In this document: piece by piece, positions 63,470 to 64,000 of the stretch
Layout of the letters: every line of letters starts with the position of its first letter
Numbering within the stretch: the first letter of the stretch is position 1
Origin: JAEUQQ01 sp963697285
Lineage (GTDB): Bacteria > Acidobacteriota > Vicinamibacteria > Vicinamibacterales > JAFNAJ01
Reading direction: 5' to 3'
NCBI GenBank assembly: GCA_963697285.1
Contig: CAVONI010000011.1
Span: 1,426,001-1,490,000 of the forward strand
DNA: 64,000 nt
Made by a program: the position numbers and the translations under genes
Notes under the pieces: model-generated
Databases searched by the model: none
Seen by the model: only the letters and a program-made list of their open reading frames with translations
Told to the model about the DNA's origin: nothing

Positions 63470-64000
63470 ATGTTCGAAGCCGCCGAGCTCGGTCGCACCG
63501 TCAGCAAGGACGACTACCGCGTGATCGCGCCGCCGCTTCGGGCCGACCTGCTCGATGTGCAGGTGCGCCTGCGCGATGCGCCCTTCCCCGTCATCCTCGT
63601 GTTTGCGGGCGTGGGCGGGGCCGGCAAGGGCGAGACGGTCAACCTCCTCAACGAGTGGATGGACCCGCGCTGGCTGGTGACGCGCGCGTTCGGCACGCCG
63701 TCCGAAGAAGAGCGGGAGCGCCCCGAGTACTGGCGCTACTGGTTGAACCTCCCACCGCGCGGCCGGATCGGGATGTTCCTGAGTTCGTGGTACTCGACGC
63801 CCGTGCTCGATCGCGTCTACCGGCGCATCGACGCCGGCGTCTACGCCGAGCAGCTCAATCGCATCGTCGATTTCGAGCGGACGCTCGCCGACTCGGGCGC
63901 GCTCATCCTGAAGTTCTGGATGCACCTCGACAAGGCGCGGCAGGAGGAACGCCTGACGAGGCTGGAGAAGGATCCGCTGACCCGGTGGCGCGTTACCAAG
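63470..64000 (+). CDS. PPK2-family polyphosphate phosphotransferase, partial (right edge)
   Basis: The first 177 residues of this protein are present. Walker A reads FAGVGGAGKGETVNLLNEWM, and the following TRAFGTPSEEERERPEYWRYW and GMFLSSWYS match the PPK2 family (polyphosphate:AMP or ADP phosphotransferase, including Pap). PPK2 enzymes move phosphate between polyphosphate and nucleotides. The long form with two PPK2 domains (Pap-like) is suggested by the N-terminal MFEAAELGRTVSKDDYRV, but the C-terminal half is beyond the window. The ATG at 63470 is 69 bases after the phosphatase stop. Confidence 0.88.
   Translation, partial: MFEAAELGRTVSKDDYRVIAPPLRADLLDVQVRLRDAPFPVILVFAGVGGAGKGETVNLLNEWMDPRWLVTRAFGTPSEEERERPEYWRYWLNLPPRGRIGMFLSSWYSTPVLDRVYRRIDAGVYAEQLNRIVDFERTLADSGALILKFWMHLDKARQEERLTRLEKDPLTRWRVTK

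Noticed and set aside
1..64000. CRISPR array, prophage or insertion sequence
   Set aside because: I saw no regularly spaced repeats, no transposase or integrase motifs and no phage structural genes in any frame.

Overview
The window is a high-GC bacterial chromosome segment with dense coding, short intergenic gaps and long runs of same-strand genes. A Ser/Thr kinase fused to TolB-like and TPR regions, a PEP-CTERM protein, GC-rich composition and OmcS-type cytochromes together suggest an Acidobacteriota-like soil or sediment organism. That assignment is inference; no rRNA or phylogenetic marker is present. I see no insertion sequence, phage module or CRISPR array.

Left arm (1-23.1 kb, all minus strand). 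A tightly overlapped operon reads from 13.6 kb down to 1.0 kb: a 1702-residue PEP-synthase-like protein with permuted domain order, a malic enzyme/phosphotransacetylase-type protein, biotin ligase, then gamma, alpha and beta subunits of a Na+-translocating oxaloacetate decarboxylase, and a tandem universal stress protein. A radical SAM gene runs off the left edge. The operon joins PEP, pyruvate, malate and oxaloacetate to a sodium pump and carries its own biotinylating enzyme. Next come a lipoprotein, a kinase-TPR sensor, two secreted proteins (one PEP-CTERM) and a secreted subtilase. A tRNA-Arg(UCU) at 24.0 kb is followed by a decayed HEPN/MNT toxin-antitoxin remnant.

Centre (24.9-48.5 kb, mostly plus strand) is an extracellular electron transfer island. 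It opens with a histidine kinase that carries a periplasmic c-type heme motif, a sigma-54 activator and an orphan receiver lacking its phosphoacceptor Asp. An NHL propeller follows, then a hexaheme cytochrome that closely resembles Geobacter OmcS, the subunit of conductive cytochrome filaments. In front of that cytochrome lie a sigma-54 type -24/-12 element and a GEMM-I cyclic dinucleotide riboswitch; a strong terminator lies behind it. Downstream, a probable long operon encodes a YVTN propeller, an outer-membrane beta-barrel, two CsgG/TolB-like proteins, a parvulin-type prolyl isomerase, a 26-heme and a 16-heme cytochrome, another NHL protein (frameshifted) and two TMTC-like membrane glycosyltransferase/TPR proteins. 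A second OmcS-like hexaheme protein closes the set, followed convergently by an NrfJ-like OB-fold lipoprotein. I read this as one system that makes, modifies, exports and regulates cytochrome filaments.

Right arm (48.6-64 kb). This holds a Tat-type FAD oxidoreductase, a copper-type multicopper oxidase with a Met-rich loop, a Met/His-rich secreted protein and a czcCBA-like heavy-metal efflux operon broken by many frameshifts, almost all +1. Intact genes follow for an EamA transporter with a His-rich tail, a wax ester synthase/DGAT, a GAF-SpoIIE phosphatase and a PPK2-type polyphosphate phosphotransferase cut by the right edge.
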